Part shown: positions 24,901 through 36,285 of the stretch, piece by piece
How positions within the stretch are numbered: position 1 is the first letter of the stretch
Layout of the letters: every line of letters starts with the position of its first letter
Assembly: GCF_014805625.2 (NCBI RefSeq)
Contig: NW_023998440.1
Span: forward strand, 1,169,762-1,233,761
Source: Glossina fuscipes
Taxonomy: Eukaryota > Arthropoda > Insecta > Diptera > Glossinidae
Reading direction: 5' to 3'
Length of the DNA: 64,000 nt
Notes under the pieces: generated by a model
Database searches by the model: none
What the model was told of the DNA's origin: nothing
Seen by the model: only the letters and a program-made list of their open reading frames with translations
Made by a program: the position numbers and the translations under genes

Positions 24901-25218
24901 ATTTTACGGTTCACTAGTATCGTCTTTAAGAAGCCATCCGATAATTCTAACTAATCTAAAGTTATTTAAATTTAGCAATTCCTTGCCAATTTCTTGAGGG
25001 AAATAATCTTACCGCATGCATCGTATCTATCATCATATCTATCGAATTAAAACTTGTAAGAAAATTACTTACTCCGAGTAGCCGTTATGTACGGAATTGA
25101 TTTCCAAGTCCATAGTATTAATACTGTCAGGAAGCTTTGGCGTGGCCCCATTTTGATAGGAGTATGCAACACTTAACAATATTATAAGTGTCTTTAGGAC
25201 CGCAACGAACAAACCCAT
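21922..25218 (-). CDS. Secreted beta-N-acetylhexosaminidase (GH20), seven coding exons, 641 aa
   Basis: It hydrolyses terminal beta-linked GlcNAc/GalNAc from chitooligosaccharides or N-glycans; as a secretory protein it acts in the lysosome or outside the cell. Coding exons (minus strand): 25218-25073, 24077-23575, 23509-22774, 22717-22500, 22429-22344, 22288-22194, 22063-21922. Phases agree throughout and sum to 1926 nt. Residues 1-19 are a signal peptide. Residues 50-216 form the diverged N-terminal domain. The (beta/alpha)8 GH20 domain begins near 265 (RGLMLDTSRHY, FHWHITDSQSFP, EIDAPAHAGNGW). Catalytic Asp432-Glu433 sit in HLGGDEVNMNCW. Trp498 (VQVW), Tyr523-Asp525 (WYFDCG) and Trp572/Glu574 (LWTEQ) line the sugar site. 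The end (NRLVDLGIKAEAIFPQYCAENPGEC) is typical of insect enzymes. The ATG at 25218 is chosen because it alone supplies the signal peptide. Donors are GTAAGT-like except exon 3 (GTGCGT). It resembles Hexo1/Hexo2 more than fdl, which is membrane-anchored; I cannot decide between the two. Confidence 0.95.
24290..24730 (-). repeat. Dispersed repeat B inside hexosaminidase intron 1
   Basis: Its reverse complement matches the 21.1 kb copy block by block (GGGTTCAGAATATTGCTCCAGCC, GAGTTTTGTCGAGAAATTTTAA, CATATAGCGATTTTTCAAAATA, then TTTGGGTCAAAACATC). It occupies nearly half of the 995-nt first intron, which is why that intron is far longer than the other five. Confidence 0.75.
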
Positions 25219-25315
25219 TTCTGCTCTGGAAATGTAACTAAAATGGAGATAGAAAACATTAGGAAAGTACTTACTTCCTGCATCTCCCAGGATGAAGGAT
25301 GAAGGATGAAAGCTT

Positions 25316-25323
25316 CTTATATA
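25316..25323 (-). promoter_or_regulatory. TATA box of the hexosaminidase gene
   Basis: TATATAAG on the minus strand, about 98 nt before the ATG. The expected start of transcription, about 30 nt downstream, falls in or just after three tandem copies of TTCATCC (plus-strand GGATGAA, about 25290-25311). That would give a 5' UTR of roughly 70-80 nt. A GTAAGT at 25274 and an AG at 25226 could also define a 49-nt 5' UTR intron. Confidence 0.45.
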
Positions 25324-28319
25324 ATATACATCAGAGACTCTATGAACTACATATATTTTAAATTAGGGCAAGAATTGAAGCTAAAATTTGACCCCATATT
25401 GTTAGCCTTTATTCAACCAATTTTTTGAAGCGTAAAACTTGAATTTAGAAAGGTAGTTGCGATTGGAAAATTAATACAAATACAATTAATATAAGTCTTA
25501 AGCATTTCGAAGCAATTCGGTCAATATCCCCGTTTCGGCTCGATGTGCAGTTGGTTGAGATTATATTCCCATATAGGGAATTACTGATTTGTATCAGGCT
25601 ATCAGTTTTTTTCGGTAAGTTTGGATAGCACGCGGACAAGAAAAATAAGTAAAAGGACTTTGCTAACCAGCATAGTCGGAATTTACTCAGTTTTTTGTAA
25701 CTACACTAGGACTTTGTGTTTTCACAGTATCGAAAGTGAACAAGAAGATGAATCGAGTTCAAGAACCCTATAACCCATGTCCAAACTGTAGTAAGCAAAA
25801 CAGATAGTATTACTGACAAAACAACAAACACACGTTAAAATTTTTATACACATGCAACAGGCGGTGCCAGGGCATATATTGATCTGTTCGCACTTTCGTC
25901 TGAAGTGTGACCATGAATATTTGTGTTCAACCTACAGAAATTGATTGGAGGAGGAGCCTTATTGGAAATGAAAAATAAAATTGTGCCATCGTTTCGACCA
26001 CTGGCTGTATGATTCCTTATTTTGCAAAGTTATTATTTAATAATAAATTGCAATTTTCAAGATTGATGAAGAAAGGTCAGTGAGTAACAGTACTTTGATC
26101 AATTAAGTAGGCGTGAGGAATGTGGATCGAGCAAATTTGCGGCAATTTTCGAAATTCTCTTCCATATAACTATTCATAGGAAGGTTGAATCTTTATGTGC
26201 TGAAAACTTCTACTCTTCGATATTTCATGATACAAATTGGCTCATAGTACTGTAATAATAGTAAATGAACGCAAAAACGAACCTCATCGAACTTGGTCCG
26301 TATAGGTCCACTTCTTTGTATCCCATGAAAAATAAGACCTACATGACAAAAATATCAAATTTGTCGTATTCAATGATGAAAATTTGTAATTGTATAAAAT
26401 TTCGATCAATTACATCCGTTTTGTGGACATAAGCTCTTCTATGACAAATTGCTTTAAGGCACATGGGCCCATTTAAAATTTCTCGTCTTTGGTATGTGTT
26501 TTGGCAAAAACTTTTGTAATAAAAGCTCTTCACCAATGACAACTGTCTTACTTTTATAAATAAAGTAGAAAATCAAGTAACTACCAATACTTACTCTTTC
26601 AGGGCATTAGTATAAATGTCAGTTAAGTTAAAAAAATGTTGTTAGAGAACAGAAATTTAAAAGCAGAAATGAAGATACGTACAGCTACCGGTGAGTGCAC
26701 TGGATGGCCATTATAATATAAATGATCGTTAAAGTTAAAAGGCGTAGCACAAGAATGCTTTTGGAAATATTTCGTTATACTTGATAACTAGGTATCCATA
26801 AATTTTGAGAAAATCGAAGTAAAATCTTCAATTATTTTAGGTAACAAGTGAAACTAATTCACTGCCTGAGATACCATAATAATATTTGTGGGAAAAAATA
26901 TTAAGAGATTTTTTTTGTCTTTTGTTTCTTGATACTGTTCTTGTGTTTAATTCTTTCTTTTGCTCAGAATAAGTTTTACTTAAGTACATGACAGCCTTTA
27001 TTATCTGTCACTTTTTGCCTTTTCTGCGGTAAAACTATGTGCTATCGTTGTGGAACTTCTGGAATTTCTGTACGAAACGATTGGACCAAGTGACTTTCAT
27101 TTACTTTTTTCTTTTAATCCAACATTGCGCTATTAGAAAGGTTCAGTAGCGCGGCGTAGTACCTTTTGTATTGATCAATTTTAGCCGGTTTCATTTAATC
27201 GCTTGCCGTACTCTCTTTGATTGCTGGCAGAGAGGTAGCATCCATCGTTTGATCTGATTCTAAAATCGTATATTGAAGTATTCACTTCCAAACCGACCAC
27301 ATACGTAGCGTAGCCTTATTTATCGCCAATCTCTAGTCTTGTCTCATCTTGTTGTTCGTTCATTTTTCAATTTCTACTATGGTTTTGTTGCTGCCTAGTG
27401 ATTCGCTGATTGAAATTCATTTAAGTCGATTTTTCATTGACAATACATACAGCATTCAAACGTCGAACTTCTACGTGTCCAATCGGCTCGCTTTAAATTT
27501 GTTAATATACATTTCTGCAATTTGAGGGCTGAGTTGATTTTCCATTTTTTTCAGTCGACTGGGCATTCTAATGGCTATAAAATGCCGATATTTGAACCAA
27601 TGGTCGTATTTTCGGTCTTAAATATTGTCTATTTGCTATAAACTATTGCCCTCGAAAACCATTGCACACTAATATAACACATAATGTTTTCGTAGCTTCT
27701 TACAAATACTATATGAAAATATAAAAGAAAACGTTATACAATATTTTTCAAGGCAAACATTGCTGTGCCTTTTGTTAAGACTAAGTTCAAGGTTATAAGA
27801 AAGTTTATTATCTTCACAAATCATTTTAACTACTGTTTGGTTTTTGTACTTTTGTCTCCTACAGTCTTCCTATGAAATCGTATTTCCAGTCGTTTTGCAA
27901 CATTTTTATGGTGCGCAAAATGTGTAGACACTGTGTGGCAGAAAACTTCCTTGATTAAAGGTTCTTTGAAAATCAACAGGATATTTAGTTAACACTTTAC
28001 TGGGTAGTAAGAGCCATCCTTTAACCTTTATAGTTCATTTTAGTTTAATTAAATCTGTTAGAATCCTCTTAGGAGACTGTTTTCCTTGTTTTCGGTTTCC
28101 TTTTATGCGTACGATTATTTTAAATATTCTAAGGTTTTCTTTTTTTTTTTTTAATAAATAAGACTCTTAAGAGTTTACTTTTTATTTGAAAACAATTTTT
28201 TCCACAAATTTTGCTATTAACCGGAAAAACTACTTAATACAATCTAATCTTTTTTAAAATGCTGCAATAACGTACTATAGAATAAGTTAGTTGCAAACTC
28301 TGTTAAATAAAATAATGGG
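25324..28319. other. Upstream region of the hexosaminidase gene; repeat B fragment, otherwise nothing seen
   Basis: Apart from the repeat B fragment at 26150-26480, this is AT-rich sequence with poly-T runs near 26910 and 28138-28152. No exon, RNA gene or conserved motif was recognised. Confidence 0.45.
26150..26480 (-). repeat. Dispersed repeat B, partial, minus orientation
   Basis: ACTCTTCGATATTTCATGATACAAATTGG parallels ACTCTTTTATACGTCATGATATAAAT in the intron 1 copy. The block AACTTGGTCCGTATAGGTCCACTTCTTTGTATC corresponds to the reverse of the start of the plus-oriented copies. It lies upstream of the gene in the same orientation as the intron copy. Confidence 0.5.
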
Positions 28320-28945
28320 TGTTCATACATCTGGCCAAATCGGGGCAAGGACCCGTCCGCAGTATCATGTGAAGTGAGGACACTTCCGTTTTTGTTCTGT
28401 TTTGAGCTTGTTGCGCATTACTCTACTCAGCAGCAGATGTACAACAAATTTGAAATTGATCGTACACTCTGTAGATGACGCTGTGCACCTTAACAAAAAT
28501 GTGAAACACACGCCTACCCAGTATTCGAATATGAAATTTAACACACGCACAAGCAAGCTACATAAACCCCACAAAGTATATAAATTCTTGGCCAGTTTCA
28601 AATCTGTCTATTCGTCTGTGCAACTTTGTAGTATCTGCGGTAAAGATTCTACCGCTCGCCAAATTTGCAAAAGAGTTTGAAAATTACCTAAAATTTTCAA
28701 AGAACACGTCCACAACACATCTATGTAACAAAAACTGTAAACAGCTTTGCTTTCTGTGTTTTTTACCCATAAAGTACAACACATATACCGTGTCACTCTC
28801 CGCTTTTATTCTGGAAATAGAAAAATCAGTTATGTCCGTTCCTGGAAAATATAGTTCTTTTCCTTTTTTTTAACCGTTTTCAGCACTACGATAATGGGTA
28901 CAACAGAATCCGTCACGACCGAATATAATTTTTATTTGTTTTTAT
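28320..28945 (+). repeat. Dispersed repeat A, near-complete copy
   Basis: Ordered blocks: ACCCCACAAAGTATATAAATTCTTGGCCAGTTTCAAA, CTGTGCAACTTTGTAGTATCTGCGGTAAA, CAAATTTGCAAAAGAGTTTGAAAATTACC, GCTTTCTGTGTTTTTTACCCATAAAGTACAAC, CTTTTATTCTGGAAATAGAAAA, and the terminal ACGACCGAATATAATTTTT. The same order is seen at 30.4, 34.6-35.4 and 40.0 kb (plus) and 12.8, 16.1, 32.5 and 39.0 kb (minus). No coding capacity; unclassified, non-autonomous. Confidence 0.7.
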
Positions 28946-30369
28946 TTTTCATCTGTATTTTAGTTCGATTTATTAAATTTCTTCTCACGAATTATGCTGC
29001 AGCATAGCAACCATCAAGTCGTTCAAGGTTTTCGCGTTTCGTAAAAGTAAACGATGTACCGAACAGTCCGTAAATATATAACACTTATCGATTAGGCAAA
29101 TATCTACTATCACCATCTACTATATATATTCCACTATATATACTATTGCTTTCTCTTTCCCTGCGTCGATGAGTGACCTGTCATACTTACAAAAAAATAG
29201 TGATTAAATTGAAATAGGAAGGAAAACATGTTGAGTTTTCCTATTAAATTGGTTCAGGCCTCCTTTTAATACTACTTCACTTTAATTGGAGATCAACTAT
29301 TAACACATTGTTAAGTATTTTAAGTTACTCACTGCTAATCTATTTACATACGTTGAAAGAGGTAACAGAAACAGAAGCCCACGTTGAATAGACTCAAAAA
29401 CGTCAAGATGCCATCATTAATTAGGAAAAAAACAGAATTATTTTCAGAGTAAACCAATGTAAATTTGATAATTCAGATCGAGACAAGAATGGAATAAGTA
29501 CTTGAACAGCTTTTACATAACCATGCTCGTTGTTCGGTCGACATCTGCCTTATTATTAAATTCAATCGAAAAATTTATGATATAACGACGACTATCTATG
29601 AAATGGAAAAAATAAGTTGACACCATTTCATTCAAGCAACAAAATAGTGTACGACTAACATATTTTCCACAAACAATTAACGCATAAGTTATGCATTAGT
29701 TGTTTTGAATACACTTTTATATGAGAGTGTCGTTCGAAGCAATCAAGGGCAAAATTGTTTAAATCAATTGTAACGAATGAAATTATTTACGGCCTGCTGC
29801 AACATGTTGATGAAACATAGGTCTTTAAAAAGAAATAATGAGTTTTGACAAAATTCACTACGGAATTATGTCGGGAAATTTTAAAGATTTTTCTTGCGAA
29901 CTCCAAGCGTAACTAAATAAAGTAAATGGAGGGAAATATATTACTTCTTTTTTCTCGGTAGCTACCACATCATCGTAGTAGATACACCAGCAATATTGGA
30001 TCGTTGATGAAACTTATTATTTTAACAACTTTTTACACTTCAGCTTGATCATCATTTGAATACGGAATTACGCTACATCTAATAGGGAGAGACAAAATTG
30101 GTCAAAACTTTTAATGCAAAAAAAGCAGTTTGCAGCAATGTACTGTCAGAATACAATACGTAGGAGAAGAGGGAAAACGATTAATGGTTAAATTTTCAAT
30201 AAGCAATACATTGTCACTTTTGATTATTTGTCTCTTTAAAATCATTGAGCATTGAGTAATGGGCAATACAGATTCGGCTGCAATCGACAAAAATCGACTT
30301 TTTGTTCGAAGTGTTTTTTATATCTATCACTGAAGAATAGAGATGTGTGTTCATTTCGTCGAGGCATAT
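28946..30369. other. No feature seen
   Basis: AT-rich sequence between two repeat A copies; no gene recognised. Confidence 0.45.
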
Positions 30370-30682
30370 GTAGCGCCCAGAAATAAGCTTCGAAAAGCCT
30401 ATAAATTCTTGAGCAGTTTCAAACTTTGAATGCTCCTTAGTATGTCCGTCTGCTCACCCGTTCAGTATCTGTAGTAAACATTCACAAAAATATAGGTATC
30501 GCCTATAAATTTGCAAAAGAATTTGAAAAGCGTAATAAAAATTGTGAGCACCTTTGCTTTTGCACCCAATATTACAGAGTATAAAGAATTATTTTCCTTT
30601 TTTTCAGTCTTTTTTAGGATTACTGTGATGGGTATAAAGAATTCGGTCACGACCGAATATAATTTTCTTACACGTTTTTTTT
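30370..30682 (+). repeat. Dispersed repeat A, internally shortened copy
   Basis: It shares AAGCCTATAAATTCTTGAGCAGTTTC, TGTCCGTCTGCTC, GCCTATAAATTTGCAAAAGAATTTGAAAA and the terminus GGTCACGACCGAATATAATTTTCTTAC with the 28.3 kb copy, but lacks part of the middle. Confidence 0.7.
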
Positions 30683-32452
30683 AAGGGATATGTCAAAAAT
30701 TTTGAAAAGATATACAAACAAAGCGAAAAAGACAGCAAGAATTTTTAAATGATTTTTAAATCCCCATAACAGCATAGAAGCATATCTAATTGTAATTGGG
30801 CATGCGCAAATGTTCACTTAACAGCTGCTAAGCCGAACATTGTTGAGAAACTAAGTAGGTATTCTTGCATTGAGGCTGGCCCGGACAGTAGATTACTTTC
30901 TATTAAATTCTATGCCAACTAATAACAACAACTAATCTGCAGGACAGAGATTTGTACAAAGACCTGCATTCCCGAATTGTTTAATTTTTTTTTATAGAAA
31001 ATGATACAAACAATGTTTTGTTATTACCCAAGCGCAAGCATTCATCGTTAATTGTATAAATATATATATATACTCAGGTTTCTTTAAACCTTCCTTAAAA
31101 TTTCATAACTCGTCATAAAAGAAAAAGAAGAAGAGGAAAAAACGCCTAGAGCTTGGTATTCATAAGCGTGGTACGTGATGAAATTTACACTTTCACAGTT
31201 GCAGCCTTAAACACAACGGCTTTGCACTTTGCAGCGTAAGCCTTATTAAGTTCGGCTCATTACTTAAGTTTCAATATAAACGTAATTATAAATATATATT
31301 AAGCGTGTTAAATATATTAACGCCTCCTAAGTTTTTAAAAGCGTAAAAAAAAAGCACACATAAGCACATGCTTGCAGTGGATTTCCCTTTAACCTTTTAG
31401 TTTTCAAGCTGGCGATGAAAAAGAGGTTGAAAAATAAAACAAGAAGAGCACGGAAAAAGACATGCACCTGCAGCGTTAAAGGTATATAGTGCAACTATTT
31501 AAAACGTATATTAATTTTATTGATGTGTATGTTACACCAGAGGATGTACGAACTTTCGCTTGAAGAACGCGAAACATTATCGTGGCAAACTCTATCATTA
31601 TTAGGTTCCCTTTCTTTTAATAGAATAAGGTGCAGATACACGAACACACCTTGTCAATGACACTGACCACGAAAAGGAAAATTTCACTTCGAATTTTCTG
31701 CCCTAAAAAAATGGCTTGGCTTGGCCTGTTGGTAAGCGAAAGGAAAAAGGTTATGATTTTCGCAACTTCCTTACGAAATCGTCTTCCATTAGCGTCACTT
31801 ATACTGCCTAAGTGATTCGATACGAGTCGTTCATCTCATCGCCAATAGTCATTATATCGGTTTAATCAAAATATATATTTGTAATAATTTTATACGCTTG
31901 AAATTTTATTGGCGTTACCATTAATTATAGTATACCAGAACTCGGGTGATCGTTCATTTCATCATTATCGTCATTATCTGCACTTTGTCATCACTATATA
32001 AAAAAATTTGAAGATCTTTCCGTATCATCTTTTCGTTCTGGATCGAACACATGTTAACAGGCTCTTCAAATAAGAGGTTAATGCAAACTTGAAGCCTCTT
32101 TGATACATAATTAAAAACGTTATACATTTTTGCAGCAAATCAGAGTAGAACTACATATAACATTTATAAGGAGTGTATTGATGAAAAACAACTAATCAGT
32201 AGGCCTTGACTTTTTTTTATTTTTGAGAAGGAGTTTTTAACAAAATTTAAAAACGTAACAAAGTATAAAATTTTCTGTACTTTAAAATATTTGTCATCAA
32301 CTTTATGTAAGAAAAGGTGCAAAGGCGTGCTTTATTGATTGCCTCGGAAAAACGCTACATTTTGTGTCTCGTGCTAAAATTCGCGACCACTCGTATTGTC
32401 TTTGACAAACGTCAGGAAGAACCCATGGAGAGGCTCGTCTTGAAACTTAGTT
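30683..32452. other. No recognised gene
   Basis: AT-rich sequence with purine-rich runs near 31115-31145 and 31420-31460. No exon, RNA or repeat of defined type was found. Confidence 0.45.
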
Positions 32453-32695
32453 AAAACAAGTAAGAAGATTATAATCGGTCGCGGAGAGAATCACGTACAA
32501 CCATCAACATCATTCTATAAAAGATTGGTTCTGGTTGTATAGATGAGTACCAAACGGAAAAGAGACACGCGAACAAGCGGATATGTGGAATTCTGAATTT
32601 GAAACTGGCCAAGAATTTATACACTTTATGAGGCTTTTCAAGTTTGCTTTCACGTGTTGCAAAAAAAAGTAACGTTTTATATACCATAATATTGG
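32453..32695 (-). repeat. Dispersed repeat A, minus orientation, internally deleted
   Basis: It starts ACAAGTAAGAAGATTATAATCGGTCGC, the reversed terminus. It then jumps to GAATTTGAAACTGGCCAAGAATTTATACACTTTATGAGGC and GTGTTGCAAAAAAAAGTAACG, the blocks from the other end of the family. Confidence 0.65.
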
Positions 32696-32832
32696 ATAGA
32701 CTTCGTCTGCGTTTCTCCATTTTTCTACGTTTACTAAGTCATCATCCGTAGACTAGTAAGTTCAAATGTTTGTATATTTACCTGCTGCGTTGGCAAAACA
32801 CACATCTTTGTATATTATATATACACTAAATC

Positions 32833-32852
32833 TTTTTTTTTTTTTTTTTTTT
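32833..32852. repeat. Poly-T tract (20 T) followed by AACAG
   Basis: A homopolymer tract immediately before TTAACAG looks like a splice acceptor context, but no open frame follows, so I record only the tract. Confidence 0.85.
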
Positions 32853-32994
32853 AACAGGTGTTCTCAGTTTAAGCGGTACTGTAGGCCTTCGACCGATAGC
32901 AGCCTCACAGCAAAAAATTCCAATATCTGTCAAATTTGAAGTAGATAGCTTCCTTTTTTGCGGCCAAGAGGATGTCGACAACAGATTTTACACA

Positions 32995-33150
32995 GATAGG
33001 CAGACCGCAGGGCGAACGAATCAAAATTTGATGCTTGTCGAGAATAGATATAGATATAGTTTGCGGGGTCTTGGAAGCTTCCGTTTGGGAGCTGTGAACC
33101 TTTTCACAAAATGAATAAGCTCCTCATCCTTCGCTGATGGGTATAAATAT
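32995..33150 (-). repeat. Dispersed repeat A, end fragment
   Basis: The blocks TTTGCGGGGTCTTGGAAGCTTCCGTTTGGGAG, TTTTCACAAAATGAATAAGCTCCTCATCCTTCGCTGATGGGTATAAA match the end region of the other minus-oriented copies (compare 39480-39515). It may belong with the 32.45 kb copy or be a separate insertion. Confidence 0.6.
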
Positions 33151-33219
33151 TATATGGGTACAAATGAACAACCAAAGAAATGTTACGCGAGAGAAGCGTA
33201 TTAAAAGCAGCAACAATTC

Positions 33220-33740
33220 TTGAAAGAAACTAAAATGGCAGAAGCGTTACGAACCAAAACATCAATTCGCTTTTTGAAACATTGTTGTTATCTTGAAAAA
33301 CTCGAACTTATGAACAAGTTGAAACAGCGCTCGCCAAAGTTGTGGGAAGAAACGTGTTGCGAAATTGAAAACAAAGAAATGGAATTTGAAGATCATACCC
33401 TTCAATAGAACTTTTAGTGAAATTCAATATTCAATCTGAAACTGTTCATATTGTGTTGACAATCAAGAAAACTTTCTCTCCTATTGAAACCTTAAGTAAC
33501 AGATTCACTATATTTAAGTGAAATCAAGTGGTGAAAAAGTATTCCTGATTCGCCCTGGTGATGCGGAATATTTGCTGCTGTCCTAACGCGAATTATCAGA
33601 TTACTCAGTAGTAGAAATTATATACAAAGTCCTTGAAGGGCAACGTGAATAACTGGAAAGCGCAGATATTGGATATAAAATCCTTGAAGAAGTAGGTGAA
33701 TAATTAAAATATCAACGAAGGGGAAGTGGACGTAAAAATT
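33220..33740 (+). pseudogene. Unrecognised, possibly decayed coding sequence
   Basis: A 62-codon frame (33220-33408; KLKQRSPKLWEETCCEIENK) is followed after stops by stretches that read like protein in another frame (VFLIRPGDAEYLLLS, SDYSVVEIIYKVLEGQRE, DIGYKILEEVGE), separated by single stop codons. Composition is less AT-rich than the flanks. This would fit an old retroposed or transposon-borne gene, but I recognise no family and chance cannot be excluded. Confidence 0.25.
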
Positions 33741-34597
33741 TCGAAAAGTAAATTTGCCAAAGCGTGTAAGCACTTGATCCAAAAACACTACAGTTTATCG
33801 TATTGACATTGTAGTTAATTAATTGTATATTAACTCTATTGCAATATATTCGCATCACATTAAACCAGACATTTAGAGTTATATATATATGTAGTTTTTT
33901 GATCGAAATAATCGTCAAGGATTGAACTATAGTCGTCCGCCCAATTGTTTATTTATTATCTGATTTTCCAACAATTAAAGTTGCATATGTTTCCATCGAA
34001 AGATGCAGATGTGGTCAGTGTGTCCTTATTCTGGGTCTATATATTAACTTAAGAAATGGGCGCAAATTGATTGAATGAATGGCCAAATATTTGAAGAAGT
34101 ACATTTTTTCTTATTTAATAACCAATTGCCCATTGGTTGATCCCTTTGTAAATTTTTCATCATATCTATTGGTAAAGCAACAAAGCATTGAACTGCTTAA
34201 GAAGCTCTCATGAGATATATAGCGAAGTGGACAATTTTTCCTAAATTCTAAAAGAGAGTTAATTGATGTAAGTGAATTAAAAGTCTTGCAAAGCATTCGC
34301 ACATTTTTTCCATTTCCGTGCTTGCTCAGACGCTTCTGCCATGAGAGTAAAGCACTTTTAAGCTTTTTTTTTGGTTGTCATGAAAGTGATATAAATAAAA
34401 TTTGCTGGCCTCTAAAAAATATATATACTTGCAGGTTTACTACACTAGAAAGCCTTGTCTGTCTCACATCCACGCAGTAGCACCATCAAAAGAAAATTTC
34501 TTTTGGATGAAAGACAAGTTACTTGGTTAATAGTTCGAGCAATTGGTAAACCACGTACTTAAATATTATAATTTTAAATTACATAAAAATCAATATT

Positions 34598-34880
34598 TTT
34601 ATACCCATCACCAAAGGATGAGAGATACACTCGTTTTGCCAAGGCGTTTGCAACGCCCAGAAGAAAGTTTCGGACTGTCGAGTCAAGCATTCCCGTCTGT
34701 CCATTTGTATAATGTCTGTTGCAAACCCTCTCTCGGCCGCAAGGATGGGACTATAAATTTCAAAATTGACATAAGCTTCGGAAGCGTCTGCAAGGGAGTT
34801 AGCATTGAAAATGGGTTAAATCGGTGAAAGGGCACGCCTGCAGTAGTACGTAAAGTGACGACACCTGTGTCTTTCAATGG
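34598..34880 (+). repeat. Dispersed repeat A, 5' half
   Basis: It begins TTATACCCATCACCAAAGGATGAGAGATACACTCGTTTTGCCAAGGCGTTTGCAACGCC, the family's left end. It goes on to CCGTCTGTCCATTTGTATAATGTCTGTTGC and GGTTAAATCGGTGAAAGGGCACGCCTGCAGTAGTA. Confidence 0.65.
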
Positions 34881-35027
34881 GATCAAAAAATTGGGTTTGT
34901 GCTCAGTACTACTCATAAACTACAGTAGATATGTACAAAAATTCGAAATTGTAATCTGTGGGTTATGTTGCAGTACCTGTACGAAATATTACTGTATATG
35001 AAAATTTAATATGGTTTTCTATACCTC

Positions 35028-35367
35028 TATAACGCTCAAAAGCAAGTTTCAAAAACTCCATAAAGTATATTCAACTGTGGCCGAAAGATGCCTCAGTATG
35101 TCCGTCTTCGCCTTCGCAAAGAAGGAGATATCGCCTACAAATTTGCAAAGTATAAAGAACACGCCTTCAACGCCCACACGCTCATACAATCAAAACTGAG
35201 ACTACATTCGCTTTCCGTGTCATTTGCTCGACAAAAGTAGAAAAAATCACGCAATATAACGGAGTATGCAAATTTACATCTTTTCCCAAGTCTAACCTTC
35301 TATTGGATAACGGCTATGAGTATGAAACATTCATTCGCAAACGGGTATAATTTTCTTATTTGATTGA
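35028..35367 (+). repeat. Dispersed repeat A, 3' half or second copy
   Basis: CGCTCAAAAGCAAGTTTCAAAAACTCCATAAAGTATATTC, TCAGTATGTCCGTCTTCGC, GCCTACAAATTTGCAAAG and the terminal GGGTATAATTTTCTTATTTG place it in the family. It is either the continuation of the 34.6 kb copy after an insertion or an independent copy. Confidence 0.6.
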
Positions 35368-35445
35368 GTGTATTATGATGTTCTCTGCCTATAGGTATAT
35401 AGATTGGGTACTTTTTTTAAGTTGAAACTTGATTAATCTGCACAG

Positions 35446-35501
35446 GCAGACTCTATGAACTGAAGATGCGTCCCGAGCAGGTCTCTGCTATACATGACGA
35501 G
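35446..35501 (+). CDS. Candidate small internal exon (56 nt)
   Basis: It is bounded by an acceptor (TAATCTGCACAG) and a donor (GAG, then GTAATG). Only one of the three frames is open, and it reads RLYELKMRPEQVSAIHDE with coding-like codons (CTC, CTG, AAG, CCC, GAG, CAG, GTC) in a region whose surroundings are strongly AT-rich. The exon would start two bases into a codon and end on a codon boundary. I do not recognise the peptide, and no clear partner exon lies within the window. It may be an internal exon of a large plus-strand gene with very long introns, or a chance patch. Confidence 0.35.
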
Positions 35502-36141
35502 GTAATGCTTAAATATTTTTCTATACAATTTTTTTCTTCATTCACAAGTATATGTTCAGCGATTTTCTCGCATTTTATTATTTCGTTGCCCTTCGTTGCA
35601 TTCCAAAAGAATTAGTAAAGAAAGATATTAATCCTACTCAGGCCGCAACTGTTTCTCCCCTTCATTAAGCTTAAAGTAATATTCAAAGATATTATCATAG
35701 TAGATCTGCGATGAATTTCTCCATTCAGGACAAGGAGTAGGAGATTCTTTTCTTTCTCCTTAGTATTAAACATGTATTGCAAGTGAAGCAAAACATGGTT
35801 AATCCTTTAAAGAGTGCAGTTCTTTTTCCTCGGCATGAATCCTATAAAAATCAAAATCGTATTTCATTTTCTACTTCTATCGATGTTTCTTGACAGAAAA
35901 ATAGTTCACATAACTACTGGGTCTCACTACTATGCAATTATGGCCTCTCCCTTCTTATATGTGTGTATTTAAGAATGGCAATGCAACGTTACGGTAGATG
36001 CGAGAAAGTGTAAATATTTATCTCTGCGATAAAATAATTTCCTTTCGCAAATATATTTATCATCAACATCACTCTCTTCAGTGCTCTCGAAATTGTTCTA
36101 ATCAATTTTCTTTTCTGTTATTGTTGTTAATGCTGCGTTTA
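35502..36141. other. No feature seen
   Basis: AT-rich sequence between the two exon candidates; the end is a good polypyrimidine stretch. Confidence 0.4.
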
Positions 36142-36285
36142 GAGAAAATGTGTGTCACTGCATTCTATGAATTGCTTCCAAACAACAATAACAGTAACAA
36201 TTCATATCTTTCATCCGTTACGGATACTAAAGATTTGCCACAAATTTCCGTAGCTTTTGTTTCAGACACACATGTAGATACAAGC
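36142..36285 (+). CDS. Weak candidate exon
   Basis: A long polypyrimidine run ends in GCGTTTAG at 36141, and a donor (AGC, then GTAAGG) follows at 36286. Between them the frame containing MCVTAFYELLPNNNNSNN and DLPQISVAFVSDTHVDTS is open. Asn-rich runs encoded by AAC/AAT are common in fly proteins. The phase does not match the 35446-35501 candidate directly, and I recognise no family. It lies in a 132-codon open frame (35998-36396) that may simply be chance. Confidence 0.2.

Noticed and set aside
25116..25135. A 13-nt match to the start of the miR-8/miR-200 microRNA (TAATACTGTCAGG) on the plus strand
   Set aside because: It lies opposite the coding sequence of hexosaminidase exon 1, diverges after 13 nt and has no hairpin; coincidence.
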